A DNA stretch of 64,000 nucleotides from Luteimonas sp. YGD11-2 (GTDB taxonomy: Bacteria > Pseudomonadota > Gammaproteobacteria > Xanthomonadales > Xanthomonadaceae), in contig NZ_CP035376.1 in assembly GCF_004118975.1 (NCBI RefSeq), forward strand, positions 1,736,001-1,800,000, read 5' to 3'. How positions within the stretch are numbered: the first letter of the stretch is position 1; every line of letters starts with the position of its first letter. Of the stretch, positions 9,888 through 23,963 are shown piece after piece. Position numbers and translations under genes: made by a program. Under the pieces are notes generated by a model. It saw nothing but the letters and a program-made list of their open reading frames with translations, was not told the origin of the DNA and did not search any database.

Positions 9888-11225
9888 TCAGCGGCGCTGG
9901 ATGCCGATGCGGTAGCGCCCGTCGGAACGGCCCACCACCGAGCTCGCCTCCAGGATGTAGTCGCCCGCCTGCAGCGTCTCGTCGATGCGCGCATCCAGCC
10001 CGCCGCCGCTGTCGTCATCCTGCGCCACCGGCTCGCCATCGCGCAGCAGGCGCAGATGACTGTCGATGCCATCGGCCGACTGCATCTCGATGCGATAGCT
10101 GCCGTTGCGCGGAATCCGCACGCTGTAGCGGTCGGTGGCGCCGGCCATCAGGCGCGCGTCGCGCGGCTGCCCGATGGCGAGCGTGCCGCCACCGATATCG
10201 TCCGGCACATCGGCGAACTCCGCCGACAGCGTGAACAGGCCTGCGCCGTCGTTGTAGGAGGACGCACGCACGCTGTACTCGCCGGGCTCGAGCACCGAGA
10301 CGATGCGTGCGTCGAGGCCGCCACCGGAGTCGTCGTCGTGCAGCAGCACGGTCTCGCCTTCGAGCGCGAGCATGGAGTCGAATTCGCTGCTGCGCATGGT
10401 GACCGTGGCCAGCTGGCGCGACGGCACCTGCAGGCGGTAGGCCACCTGCGCACCCTGGTGCAGCGCGGTGACGTCGGTGCCGGGCTGCAGCACGCCGTCG
10501 ATGGCCAGGGTGACGCCGGCCGGCAGTTGCCGCTCGCTCACCGCCAACCGGTACTGGCCCTGGATCGAGCCGCCGTAGCCATCCGCGATCACGGTATAGC
10601 GGCCCGGCGCCAGCCGCGCGGTCACCAGCGAGTTGCTGCCTTCGGCGTCATCGTTGGACAGCGATACGCCGTTGCCTTCCAGCTTCAGCAGTGTGTCGAA
10701 CTCGTCGGAATCCATGCGCACCGCGTACACCGCATCGCGCTCGATGACGAGCGGGATGCGACGGGCGCTGTCGGCCCAGTCGGTGATCGTCGCGCCGGCG
10801 TGGATCTCGCTGCCGTCGTAGAGCACCAGCGGCGACACCCGCAGCGTGTAGGGCCCGTAGGACGATGCGTCGCGGCCGCTCACCGCCAACAGGTAGCGCC
10901 CGGCTTCGGGAGCCCGCACCGACATGCTGGTGGCCTCGCGCTCCGATGACGATGTCTGCAGCAGCTGGTTGTCGGAGAACAGCGTCAGCTGTGCGCGCAG
11001 CGGCCCGTCCACCGCGAACTCGACGCCCTGCCCCGGTGTCAGGCTGATCGAGTACAGCTTGCTGCGGGTGCCGTCGCGCCAGTTCAGCGCATCGGCGGTG
11101 GTGATCTCTCCGCGCACCTGCTGGCCGACCGCCAGTGATGCGGGGGCGGGGCCGGCAGCGGCCGACATCCCTGCGAAGCCCGAAAGCGAAATACCGACGG
11201 CCAGTGCCAAACCCTTCCTGATCAT
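9888..11225 (-). CDS. Secreted protein with four PPC-like beta repeats
   Basis: A 445-residue exported protein with a Sec signal peptide (hydrophobic about 5-20, cleavage near 23). The mature part is four tandem domains (about 30-131, 132-230, 235-337, 345-443), each with the pattern of bacterial pre-peptidase C-terminal (PPC) domains: hydrophobic strands, a Gly/Tyr-rich final strand, and an acidic turn. The acidic turn is nearly identical in repeats 3 and 4 (DDDSGGGLDARI at 297-308 and 403-414) and diverged in repeat 2 (NDDAEGSNSLVTARL). No protease or other catalytic domain is attached, which is unusual because PPC domains normally trail secreted enzymes. The ATG has an AAGGA Shine-Dalgarno. 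It sits between recJ and prfB on the same strand. Function unknown; possibly binding or surface-associated. Confidence 0.75.
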   Translation of the reverse strand: MIRKGLALAVGISLSGFAGMSAAAGPAPASLAVGQQVRGEITTADALNWRDGTRSKLYSISLTPGQGVEFAVDGPLRAQLTLFSDNQLLQTSSSEREATSMSVRAPEAGRYLLAVSGRDASSYGPYTLRVSPLVLYDGSEIHAGATITDWADSARRIPLVIERDAVYAVRMDSDEFDTLLKLEGNGVSLSNDDAEGSNSLVTARLAPGRYTVIADGYGGSIQGQYRLAVSERQLPAGVTLAIDGVLQPGTDVTALHQGAQVAYRLQVPSRQLATVTMRSSEFDSMLALEGETVLLHDDDSGGGLDARIVSVLEPGEYSVRASSYNDGAGLFTLSAEFADVPDDIGGGTLAIGQPRDARLMAGATDRYSVRIPRNGSYRIEMQSADGIDSHLRLLRDGEPVAQDDDSGGGLDARIDETLQAGDYILEASSVVGRSDGRYRIGIQRR

Positions 11226-11326
11226 TCCGTGTCCTTCTGCCTGTGGAAGCCGGCACCGGTGGCACCGACATGAACAGGCGAAGTATGCGCCTTCACGCGG
11301 CCCGGGCCACGGTCGTGCGTGCGACG

Positions 11327-13054
11327 TCAGGCCGGTTCGAGGTGCTCCACCACCAGCTGCACGGCGCCGTTGCCCCGGTAGTCGTCCGGGGCGAGCCGGT
11401 AGGCGAGATGCACGCGGGACGTGTCGGGACGTGCCTCCCAGCCGCCGAACTGGATGGCATCCAGCGGCTCGCGGCGCTCGGGCACCCGCAGACGCAGCCG
11501 CAGGTGGCGCTGCCCGACGCAGCGGACATCCAGCAGTTCGAAACCGCCGTCGAACAGGGGCTCCGGGAACGCCTGCCCCCAGGGCCCGCCATCGCGCAGC
11601 GCCTGGGCATGCGCATGGTCGAATTCGTGCGCGGCAAGTTCGCCATCGCTGTCGATCACCGCCTGCAGCAGCGCCGCATCCAGCGCGCCGGCAGCGTGCG
11701 CCCGGAAAGCCTGCTCGAAATCGGCAAGCGCATCGAGATCGAGGCTGAGCCCGGCGGCCATCGCATGTCCGCCGAAGCGCCCGATCAGGCCGGGGCGTGC
11801 GGCATCGACCGCGGCCAACGCGTCGCGGATATGGAAGCCTGGAATCGACCGTGCCGAGCCTCGCAACTGGCGGCTGCCCGGCTCCGCCGGTGCGAACGCC
11901 ACCACCGGTCGGTGCAGGCGTTCCTTGAGCTTCGAGGCCACCAGCCCGACCACGCCGGGATGCCACTCGGGGTCGAACAGGACCACCGCGGGATCGCCCG
12001 CGCTGACGACGCTGTCGAGCGCGCGACCGGTCAGCGCCGCCTCGGCCTCGTCCACCATGGTCTGCTGGACACCGCGGCGTTCGGCATTGATGCGGTCCAG
12101 CAGCTGGGCGAGCTCGCGCGCGCGGGCCGCATCGTCGGTGAGCAGGCACTCGATGCCGATCGACATGTCCTCCAGCCGGCCGGCGGCATTGAGCCGCGGG
12201 CCGATCGCATAGCCGATGTCGGCGGCGGTCAGCCGCGACACCTCGCGCCCCGCCACCCGCGCCAGCGCCTGCAGCCCGGCACAGCCCTGGCCTGCGCGCA
12301 GCCGCTGCAGGCCGGCGGCCACCAGCGCCCGGTTGTTGGCATCCAGCGCCACCAGGTCGGCGACGGTGCCGACCGCGACCAGATCCAGCAGCACGCGCAG
12401 GTCCGGCCCGGCATCCACGAACGCGCCGCGCGCACGCAGCACGCCGCGCAGCGCCAGCAGCACGTAGAAGATCACGCCGACACCCGCCAGCGTCTTCGAC
12501 GGAAACATGTCGCCAGGCAGGTTCGGATCGACGATGACGTCGGCCGGTGGCAGCGATGGCCCCGGCAGGTGGTGGTCGGTCACCAGCACCTGCCAGCCGC
12601 GCGCCTTCGCCGCGGCGATCCCGGCATGGCAGGCGATGCCATGGTCGACGGTGACCAGCAGCTCCGGCCCGAGCGCCGCCAGTTCGTCGACCAGGCCTGG
12701 TGACAGCCCGTAGCCGTGGACGATGCGGTTGGGCACCGCATGCAGCACCTCGCGCGCGCCCAGCATGCGCAGGCCACGCACAGCGACCGCACAGGCGGTG
12801 GCGCCGTCGCAATCGAAGTCCCCGACTACCACGATCCGCCGCCCTGCGGCGATTGCGTCGGCAAGCAGGCGCGCGGCGTCGGCGATGCCGGTCAGGGTGT
12901 CGGGTGCGTGCAGGTCGGCCAGGCGCGGACGCGCGGCGGTGAAGTCCGCGACGCCACGGGCGGCATACACCCGACGCAGCAGCGGCAGCACGTGGTCGGG
13001 CCAGGCACCGCTTGCGCCCGCGGCGCGGCGGCGGATCCTGCGCAAGGGGGTCAT
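11327..13054 (-). CDS. recJ: RecJ, single-stranded-DNA 5'-3' exonuclease
   Basis: A 575-residue DHH-family nuclease (E. coli RecJ is 577) acting in RecF-pathway recombination and mismatch repair. Metal-binding motifs include GDFDCDGATA (78-87; Asp79, Asp81, Asp83), Asp137 in TVDHG, and the DHH triad at 160-162. A DHHA1 domain follows with the GGHAMAAG motif. The frame is open far upstream, but the ATG at 13054 (MTPLRRIRRR) overlaps the rpfE stop as ATGA, giving translational coupling and the family length. An extended reading in another frame covering most of recJ is a shadow. Confidence 0.95.
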   Translation of the reverse strand: MTPLRRIRRRAAGASGAWPDHVLPLLRRVYAARGVADFTAARPRLADLHAPDTLTGIADAARLLADAIAAGRRIVVVGDFDCDGATACAVAVRGLRMLGAREVLHAVPNRIVHGYGLSPGLVDELAALGPELLVTVDHGIACHAGIAAAKARGWQVLVTDHHLPGPSLPPADVIVDPNLPGDMFPSKTLAGVGVIFYVLLALRGVLRARGAFVDAGPDLRVLLDLVAVGTVADLVALDANNRALVAAGLQRLRAGQGCAGLQALARVAGREVSRLTAADIGYAIGPRLNAAGRLEDMSIGIECLLTDDAARARELAQLLDRINAERRGVQQTMVDEAEAALTGRALDSVVSAGDPAVVLFDPEWHPGVVGLVASKLKERLHRPVVAFAPAEPGSRQLRGSARSIPGFHIRDALAAVDAARPGLIGRFGGHAMAAGLSLDLDALADFEQAFRAHAAGALDAALLQAVIDSDGELAAHEFDHAHAQALRDGGPWGQAFPEPLFDGGFELLDVRCVGQRHLRLRLRVPERREPLDAIQFGGWEARPDTSRVHLAYRLAPDDYRGNGAVQLVVEHLEPA

Positions 13055-13995
13055 GACAACGAGGTGCGCGGCCGGCGCCATACGCGCCAGCGCTGCGAGC
13101 GGCGCACCGTGAGCCGTTGCCCGTCCGCGAGGTCGAGTACCAGCGACGAGATCGCGCCGGTGCGCAGCGCGTCCAGTGCCGGCGCCAGCCAGTCGTTTGC
13201 GAGCTGGCGCAGGTCGCGTTCGCTGCGCAGGTCCACCAGCGCGTCGGATCCGGGCACCGCGAACGCGGAGGGTTCGGCCACGTGCGCACCGGCCGCCGCC
13301 GCCATGGCCGCCAGGGTGTCGTCGCGGGTGAGCACCTGCGCCGCGTGCACCCCGACCCGGTCCGGCAGCATTCCGCCCCCCCAGAACCACAGCGAGTTCA
13401 CCGGCGGCAAGCCACGCGCGGCGCGCTCGGCATTGCGCGGATGGTTGTGCAGGACGATCTGTGCCTCGTTGAGCAGCATGCGCCAGCGACGCGCGTCCGC
13501 GCCTTCGGCCAGATGGTCGAAGAAGTCGGTGCCGAGTGCCTCGTCGGGCGGCGTGAACACCGGCAGCGGCGTGCCCTCGGGCAGCCTCAGGTACCAGCGC
13601 CCCGGTACCGGCGCATCGATGGGCATGCCGGAGTCACCGAACAGCGGCTTCAACGGGCGCAGCAGGTCCGCGGTCTCGGCGACATCGAGCTGCAACGCTT
13701 CCCCATGGCCGTACAGGCGTGCGCCGTTGATGTCCGGCCTTATCCACGCCGGATCCGCGCGCAGCCAGGCGGCACCGGCGGCGTCGCCGGCGTCGCGCTG
13801 GCGGGTCACCGCCGCCACCGGCCAGCCGCGCGGCAGCACATCCACGTGCCGCTGCAGTTGCAGGCCCTCGCCGGCTTCGCCGCCGGCAACGAGATCGGCA
13901 CGGCCGAGCATCGCGGCAACCTCCGCCGGCAGCCGCTGCGCGCCGAAATCGGCGCCCGCAGGCAACAGCATGGCCACACCCGGGCGGGCGGCCAT
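13051..13995 (-). CDS. rpfE: RpfE-type protein, phosphoglycerate-mutase-like
   Basis: A 314-residue protein resembling the family annotated in xanthomonads as RpfE or putative cofactor-independent phosphoglycerate mutase. It has a short N-terminal hydrophobic strand, a central region rich in Trp and Pro (WIRPDINGARLYGHG), a characteristic NSLWFWGGG segment near 200-208, and a C-terminal beta region. I do not see the metal-ligand set of true iPGM, so catalysis is unproven. The stop overlaps recJ by 4 nt (ATGA), and it lies 39 nt after greA. The symbol rests on family resemblance plus the greA-rpfE-recJ-prfB-lysS order known near rpf genes. Confidence 0.6.
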   Translation of the reverse strand: MAARPGVAMLLPAGADFGAQRLPAEVAAMLGRADLVAGGEAGEGLQLQRHVDVLPRGWPVAAVTRQRDAGDAAGAAWLRADPAWIRPDINGARLYGHGEALQLDVAETADLLRPLKPLFGDSGMPIDAPVPGRWYLRLPEGTPLPVFTPPDEALGTDFFDHLAEGADARRWRMLLNEAQIVLHNHPRNAERAARGLPPVNSLWFWGGGMLPDRVGVHAAQVLTRDDTLAAMAAAAGAHVAEPSAFAVPGSDALVDLRSERDLRQLANDWLAPALDALRTGAISSLVLDLADGQRLTVRRSQRWRVWRRPRTSLS

Positions 13996-14034
13996 CAGCG
14001 GTGGACCAGAGCGTGGCGAGCCGGCATCGCCGCC

Positions 14035-14504
14035 TCAGCCGTAGCTGACGGAGACGATCTCGTACTCGTGCGTGCCACCCGGCGCCTGGATGGTGACCAC
14101 GTCACCCTCGTGCTTGCCGATCAGCGCACGTGCGACAGGCGACGAGATGGCGATCATCCCCTGCTTGATGTCGGCTTCGAGGTCACCAACGATCTGGTAG
14201 CGGGTGACTTCGCCGCCGTCGGTGTCCTCCAGTTCGACATGCGCACCGAACACGATCTTCGAGCCCGCGTTGAGGGCCGCCACGTCGATGACCTGCGCAT
14301 GCGACAGCTCGCCCTCGAGCTGCTTGATGCGGCCCTCGATGAAGCCCTGCTGTTCGCGGGCGGCGTGGTATTCGGCGTTCTCCTTGAGGTCGCCGTGCGC
14401 GCGGGCCTCGGCGATCGCATTGATCACCGCGGGGCGCTGCACCGACTTCAGCTGTTCGAGTTCGGCGCGCAGGCGCTGCGCGCCCTGTACGGTGAGGGGA
14501 GCTC

Positions 14505-14508
<4 letters not shown>
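14035..14508 (-). CDS. greA: Transcription elongation factor GreA
   Basis: A 157-residue protein (E. coli 158). The N-terminal antiparallel coiled coil (about 5-75) carries the acidic tip residues Asp40 and Glu43 in [14 protein letters not shown], which enter the RNA polymerase secondary channel and stimulate cleavage of backtracked RNA. The C-terminal FKBP-like domain follows. The ATG overlaps the carB stop by 4 nt (ATGA), so translation is coupled to carB, an arrangement common in this group. Longer readings into carB are shadows. Confidence 0.96.
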
Positions 14509-17753
<3,245 letters not shown>

Positions 17754-17754
17754 G

Positions 17755-18891
17755 TCAGCGGCTCTCCATCAGCGCCACGAAACGGTCGAACAGCGGGGCT
17801 ACGTCGTGGGGGCCGGGCGAGGCCTCCGGGTGGCCCTGGAACGAGAAGGCGGGTGCGTCGGTCAGCTCGATGCCCTGGTTGGTGCCGTCGAACAGCGACC
17901 GGTGGGTCACGCGCACATTGGCCGGCAGTGTCGATTCGTCGACCGCGAACCCGTGGTTCTGCGAGGTGATCATCACCCGCCCGGTATCGAGGTCCTGCAC
18001 CGGGTGGTTGGCACCGTGGTGGCCGTTGGCCATCTTCACCGTGCCGCCGCCCGCGGCCAGCGCCAGCAGCTGGTGGCCCAGGCAGATGCCGAACAGCGGC
18101 ACGCGCCGGGCGACGAACTCGCGAATCGCGGTGATCGCGTAATCGCACGGTGCCGGGTCGCCCGGACCGTTCGACATGAAGACACCGTCGGGCCGCATCG
18201 CCAGCACGTCGGCGGCAGGCGTGCGCGCCGGGACCACGGTCACTTCGCAGCCGGCCTCGGCCAGCAGGCGCAGGATGTTGCGCTTCACGCCGAAGTCGTA
18301 GGCGACGACCTTGAACCGGGCCTTGGGCGTGGTGAAGGTGTTGCGGTCGAGATCGAGCTGGCCCTCGTTCCACGCGTACGCCTCGGCGACGCTGACCTCC
18401 TTCGCCAGGTCCATGCCCTTGAGGCCGGGGAACTTGCGTGCCGCCTCGAGTGCACGCTCGACGTCGGCTTGCCCGATAGAAGCAGCACCGGCCAGCAGTG
18501 CACCGTTCTGGGCACCGCGCTCGCGCAGGATGCGCGTGAGCTTGCGGGTGTCGATGCCGGCGATCGCGACCACGCCGCGCGCGGCCAGCCACTCCGGCAG
18601 CGGTACCTGGCTGCGCCAGCTCGACGGGCGGCGCGGCACGTCGCGCACGATCAGGCCCGCGGACCAGACCTTCCCGGCCTCGTCATCCTCGTCGGTGGCA
18701 CCGGTGTTGCCGATATGCGGGTAGGTCAGGGTGACGATCTGGCGTGCGTACGACGGGTCGGTCACCACTTCCTGGTAACCGGTCATGGCGGTGTTGAACA
18801 CCACCTCGCCAACGGAGAGGCCAGCGGCGCCTACGGAAATGCCCTCGAAGACGGTACCGTCTTCAAGTACGAGGATTGCGGGTTGGGTCAC
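17755..18891 (-). CDS. carA: Carbamoyl-phosphate synthase small subunit (glutaminase)
   Basis: A 378-residue subunit (E. coli 382) that hydrolyses glutamine and channels ammonia to CarB. The C-terminal class I glutamine amidotransferase domain has nucleophile Cys270 in FGICLGHQ (E. coli Cys269) and a downstream GHPEASPGP motif. The frame opens at an upstream GTG (18945), but the GTG at 18891 starts the family N-terminus ([16 protein letters not shown]). Neither has a clear Shine-Dalgarno. It begins 242 nt after dapB, with a possible promoter in that gap. Confidence 0.95.
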   Translation of the reverse strand: MTQPAILVLEDGTVFEGISVGAAGLSVGEVVFNTAMTGYQEVVTDPSYARQIVTLTYPHIGNTGATDEDDEAGKVWSAGLIVRDVPRRPSSWRSQVPLPEWLAARGVVAIAGIDTRKLTRILRERGAQNGALLAGAASIGQADVERALEAARKFPGLKGMDLAKEVSVAEAYAWNEGQLDLDRNTFTTPKARFKVVAYDFGVKRNILRLLAEAGCEVTVVPARTPAADVLAMRPDGVFMSNGPGDPAPCDYAITAIREFVARRVPLFGICLGHQLLALAAGGGTVKMANGHHGANHPVQDLDTGRVMITSQNHGFAVDESTLPANVRVTHRSLFDGTNQGIELTDAPAFSFQGHPEASPGPHDVAPLFDRFVALMESR

Positions 18892-19031
18892 GGCGGTCGC
18901 CCAGTGTGGAGGAGATCCTGCACCGCCAGGCCCGCTTCCAGTCACGGAGAGCGTTCGCTGTCGACGGGCCGCAAAAATCCGCGGACGTGGCGCTTGGCCA
19001 GTCCGGGGCGGTGGGGTTCAGGCGAGCGGGA

Positions 19032-19037
19032 ATTTTA
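19032..19037 (-). promoter_or_regulatory. Candidate -10 element for carAB-greA
   Basis: TAAAAT (5 of 6 to consensus) lies in the otherwise GC-rich 242-nt dapB-carA spacer, about 140 nt upstream of the carA start. The matching -35 is poor (T-rich, broken by a run of eight C). The rest of the spacer (18,892-19,133) holds no ORF I can support; its length would allow a leader with attenuation. Confidence 0.35.
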
Positions 19038-19133
19038 CCGGCCGGGGGGGGCAAAAGGAAACGGCCGCAATGCATCGCAAAGACGGGAATGGCGCCATTG
19101 CGCGTCCGCACCGGCCCATCGCCTGCGTCGTGT

Positions 19134-19853
19134 TCAGCCCGCGGCCAGCAGATCGCGCATGCCGTAGCGTCCGGGCGCACGCCTGGCCATCCGCGACGCG
19201 GCCGTCAGCGCCCCCTGCGCGAACACGTCGCGGCTGGTGGCACGGTGCACCAGCTCGATGCGCTCACCGATGCCGGCGAACTGCACGGTGTGTTCGCCGA
19301 CGATGTCGCCGGCGCGCACGCTCGCATAGCGCGGCGTCGCCCCGCCCTGCTCCGCCGCCGCACCCAGTGCCAGCGCGGTGCCCGACGGCGCATCGCGCTT
19401 GTGGATGTGGTGGAGTTCGAGGATGTCGCAGTCCCAGTCGGCGAGGTCGCGGGCGGCGCGCTCGACCAGCAGGTTGAGCACCGTCACGCCCAGGCTGAAG
19501 TTCGCCGCCCACAACACAGGGATCCGCTCCGCCGCGCGGTCGAGCGCGGCAAGCTGGGCGTCGGTCACGCCGGTGGTCCCCGATACGAACGCCGCGCCGC
19601 GCGACACGCAGTGCGCCAGCACGCCGTCGAAGCCTTCAGGCAGGCTGAAATCGACTGCCACGTCGAAGGCCGGCACGCCGGCAAGCTCGCGCGACGCGAA
19701 TCGTGGCACGCCATCCTGCACGCGCTGCTCCACCCGTCGCGACACCGCGCCGACGACCTGCAGGTCGTCGCGTCCGGCAGCAAGGCGCAGCAGCGCCTGC
19801 CCCATGCGACCGTTGGCGCCATGGATCAGCAGTCGGAGAGGCTTCGACATCAT
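19134..19853 (-). CDS. dapB: 4-hydroxy-tetrahydrodipicolinate reductase
   Basis: A 239-residue NAD(P)H-dependent reductase of the lysine/diaminopimelate pathway. The nucleotide-binding motif GANGRMG is at 12-18, and the catalytic signature ELHHIHKRDAPSGTA gives His148, His149 and Lys152, with substrate-binding SGT at 157-159. It is somewhat shorter than the E. coli enzyme (273). The start is a double ATG (19853/19850) in the expected MMSKPLRLLIHGANG context; upstream frame extension is spurious. Located between dnaJ and carA on the same strand, an order shared with xanthomonads. Confidence 0.95.
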   Translation of the reverse strand: MMSKPLRLLIHGANGRMGQALLRLAAGRDDLQVVGAVSRRVEQRVQDGVPRFASRELAGVPAFDVAVDFSLPEGFDGVLAHCVSRGAAFVSGTTGVTDAQLAALDRAAERIPVLWAANFSLGVTVLNLLVERAARDLADWDCDILELHHIHKRDAPSGTALALGAAAEQGGATPRYASVRAGDIVGEHTVQFAGIGERIELVHRATSRDVFAQGALTAASRMARRAPGRYGMRDLLAAG

Positions 19854-20003
19854 CAGGTGGAGTCGTCTCGGGAGGCCGCATAGGCTGCGCCACGGCCGCT
19901 GGGACGGCAACCCTCGCGGGACGCCGCTGCGAGGTCGTGGCACCGGAAAGCGGAACGCCGCGATTGCTCGCGGCGTCCGGGACATCATGTTGCCGCGACC
20001 GGC

Positions 20004-21143
20004 TCAGGGCGACGTCATCCGGTCCCAGAAGCTGCGTACACCGTCGACGAAGGTGCTCGACTTGGGCGAGTGGCGGCGTGCGCCGTCGCCGCTGAAGGTG
20101 GCCTCGAACTGCTCGAGCAGCGTGCGCTGCTCGGCGGTGAGGTTGACCGGGGTTTCGATGACGACCTTGCAGTAGAGATCGCCGGGATGGCGGCTGCGCA
20201 CCGACTTGACGCCCTGGTCGCGCAGGCGGAACACCTTGCCGGTCTGGGTTTCGGCCGGGATGCGGATCTCGGCTTCACCATCGAGCGTCGGCACGCGCAC
20301 CACGTCGCCGAGTGCCGCCTGCGAGATACGGATCGGTACCTCGCAGTGCAGGTCGTCGCCATCGCGCTGGAAGATCTCGTGCGGACGTACCCGCACCTCG
20401 ACATAGAGATCGCCCGGCGGTGAACCCGCGGGCCCGGCCTCGCCCTCGCCCGACAGGCGGATGCGATCGCCGGTGTCCACGCCTGCCGGGATCTTCACCG
20501 ACAGGACCTTTTCCTCCTCCACCCGCCCTGCGCCATGGCAGGTCCGGCACGGGTTGACGATGCTCTGTCCGCGGCCGCCGCAGTGCGGGCAGGCCTGCTG
20601 CATGGTGAAGATGCCGCGCTGCATGCGCACCTGGCCGCGGCCGTGGCAGGTCGAGCAGGTGTCGATCCTGCCGTCTTCCGACCCGCTGCCGTCGCAGCTG
20701 TCGCAGCCGGCCAGGGTGGGCACCTCGATGCGCTTCTCGACGCCGTTGACCGCTTCGCGCAGGTCGAGTTCGAGCACGTAGCCGATGTCGGCGCCCCGGC
20801 GCGGGCCACCGCGCCCACCGGCACCCCCACCGAAGATATTGCCGAAGATGTCGCCGAAGATGTCGCCCATGTCGGGGCCGCCGAAGCCGCCCGGCCCGGC
20901 GTTGCCGCCGCCCATGCCGTGCTCGAACGCGGAATGGCCGTACTGGTCGTACAGGCGGCGCTTGCCGCCGTCGGACAGGACCTCGTAGGCCTCCTTGCAC
21001 TCCTTGAAGGCCGCCTCGGCGGCGGCATCGCCCGGATTGCGGTCCGGGTGGTGCTTCATGGCGCTGCGGCGGTAGGCCTTCTTGAGTTCCTCTTCGCTTG
21101 CGGTGCGGGCCACGCCCAGGACTTCGTAGTAATCGCGTTTCAT
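20004..21143 (-). CDS. dnaJ: Chaperone DnaJ (Hsp40, type I)
   Basis: A 379-residue co-chaperone that delivers clients to DnaK and stimulates its ATPase. The J domain (1-70) has HPD at 32-34. A Gly/Phe-rich linker (about 75-125) is followed by a zinc-finger region with four CxxCxGxG motifs ([32 protein letters not shown]), then the C-terminal substrate-binding beta domains. Separated from dnaK by 128 nt containing a 10-bp hairpin; part of the grpE-dnaK-dnaJ heat-shock operon. Confidence 0.97.
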   Translation of the reverse strand: MKRDYYEVLGVARTASEEELKKAYRRSAMKHHPDRNPGDAAAEAAFKECKEAYEVLSDGGKRRLYDQYGHSAFEHGMGGGNAGPGGFGGPDMGDIFGDIFGNIFGGGAGGRGGPRRGADIGYVLELDLREAVNGVEKRIEVPTLAGCDSCDGSGSEDGRIDTCSTCHGRGQVRMQRGIFTMQQACPHCGGRGQSIVNPCRTCHGAGRVEEEKVLSVKIPAGVDTGDRIRLSGEGEAGPAGSPPGDLYVEVRVRPHEIFQRDGDDLHCEVPIRISQAALGDVVRVPTLDGEAEIRIPAETQTGKVFRLRDQGVKSVRSRHPGDLYCKVVIETPVNLTAEQRTLLEQFEATFSGDGARRHSPKSSTFVDGVRSFWDRMTSP

Positions 21144-21221
21144 CGGGCGGGGATTCGTCGTCTGGATTGGGTGTTGCGTGGACGTGCGTGCATCGCCACC
21201 GGAATGCCACCGGCCGGCGAA

Positions 21222-21245
21222 GGAACGGGGCCTCGGCCCCGTTCC
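21222..21245 (-). terminator. Hairpin in the dnaK-dnaJ spacer
   Basis: A perfect 10-bp stem (GGAACGGGGC/GCCCCGTTCC) with a 4-nt loop lies 27 nt after the dnaK stop. There is no T-tract. It could act as a weak terminator or as an mRNA 3'-end stabiliser that keeps dnaK transcript more abundant than dnaJ. Confidence 0.5.
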
Positions 21246-21271
21246 CTGGACTCAGCCGTGGCGGATGACCG

Positions 21272-23194
<1,923 letters not shown>

Positions 23195-23317
23195 GAGTGG
23201 TTCCCTCTGGATCCGTATTCGATGTGTCTGGGGGCGGCACGCGGCCGCCGATGCGTGATATCTGGGGGCGGCGGTGTGCCGTTCAAGCGGCCACCGCGAT
23301 GCGCAGGCGCGCCGGCG

Positions 23318-23854
23318 TCAGTCCCTGGCCACCACGACGAGCGCGGGGCGCAGCAGGCGCTCGTTGAGCACGTAGCCCTTCTGGAACACCTGGGCGACGT
23401 GGCCCGGAGGCACTTCGCCGGCGTCGGTCTGGCTGATCGCCTGGTGGCGTTCCGGGTCGAACGGCTGCCCCGCTGGCGCAACGACCTGCAGGCCGTTGTC
23501 GCCGGCCACCTTGAGCAGCTGGCGCAGCGTCAGTTCCAGGCCCTCGCGCAGCGGGCTGCTGTCGGCGCCGGCCGCGGCCAGGCCTGCATCCAGGCTGTCG
23601 AACACCGGCAGCAGATCGCCCAGCAGGCGTTCGTTGGCGAAGCGGCGGGCCGCTTCGACCTCGCGCGCCATGCGCTTGCGCTGGTTCTCGAGGTCCGCGC
23701 GCTCGATCAGGGACTGCGCACGCAGCTGCTCGAGTTCGGCCTGCAGCAGCTGCACCTGTTCTTCGAGCAGGGCCTGCGGCGATGCCGACGCGTCGTCCTG
23801 CGGCTGCATCGTGGGGTCGGGAGTGTCGGGGTGGCTCTCGTGGGTCATTTCCAT
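23318..23854 (-). CDS. grpE: Nucleotide exchange factor GrpE
   Basis: A 178-residue DnaK nucleotide-exchange factor. An acidic, disordered N-terminus (1-30) is followed by a long coiled coil (about 30-85, [19 protein letters not shown]) and a C-terminal beta wing with the signature [16 protein letters not shown]. The frame is open to 23998, but that part overlaps the hrcA 3' end. ATG at 23854 or 23848 fits best, and neither has a strong Shine-Dalgarno. A sigma32-type promoter lies 37-63 nt upstream. Confidence 0.94.
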   Translation of the reverse strand: MEMTHESHPDTPDPTMQPQDDASASPQALLEEQVQLLQAELEQLRAQSLIERADLENQRKRMAREVEAARRFANERLLGDLLPVFDSLDAGLAAAGADSSPLREGLELTLRQLLKVAGDNGLQVVAPAGQPFDPERHQAISQTDAGEVPPGHVAQVFQKGYVLNERLLRPALVVVARD

Positions 23855-23890
23855 GTCCGTGGCGGTCGACTGGCCGCCGCTGGCCGGAGC

Positions 23891-23917
23891 AATGGGGTTG
23901 CCCGGCGCGGATTCAAG
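23891..23917 (-). promoter_or_regulatory. Heat-shock (sigma32/RpoH) promoter for grpE-dnaK-dnaJ
   Basis: On the - strand: CTTGAA (23917-23912), 14-nt spacer, CCCCATT (23897-23891). This matches the sigma32 consensus (CTTGAA ... CCCCAT) closely, and no CIRCE element overlaps it. It lies wholly in the 109-nt hrcA-grpE gap, so heat induction can bypass hrcA. Confidence 0.8.
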
Positions 23918-23963
23918 TGCCGTCCGCCTGCAATCGTGTGTCGGTGCCGTCCCGCAGCCCCCG

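Noticed and set aside
9888..13289. 1133-codon - strand frame joining the PPC-like gene to an Arg-rich upstream part
   Set aside because: The upstream two-thirds is out of frame with recJ and rpfE; a proper signal peptide starts at 11225.
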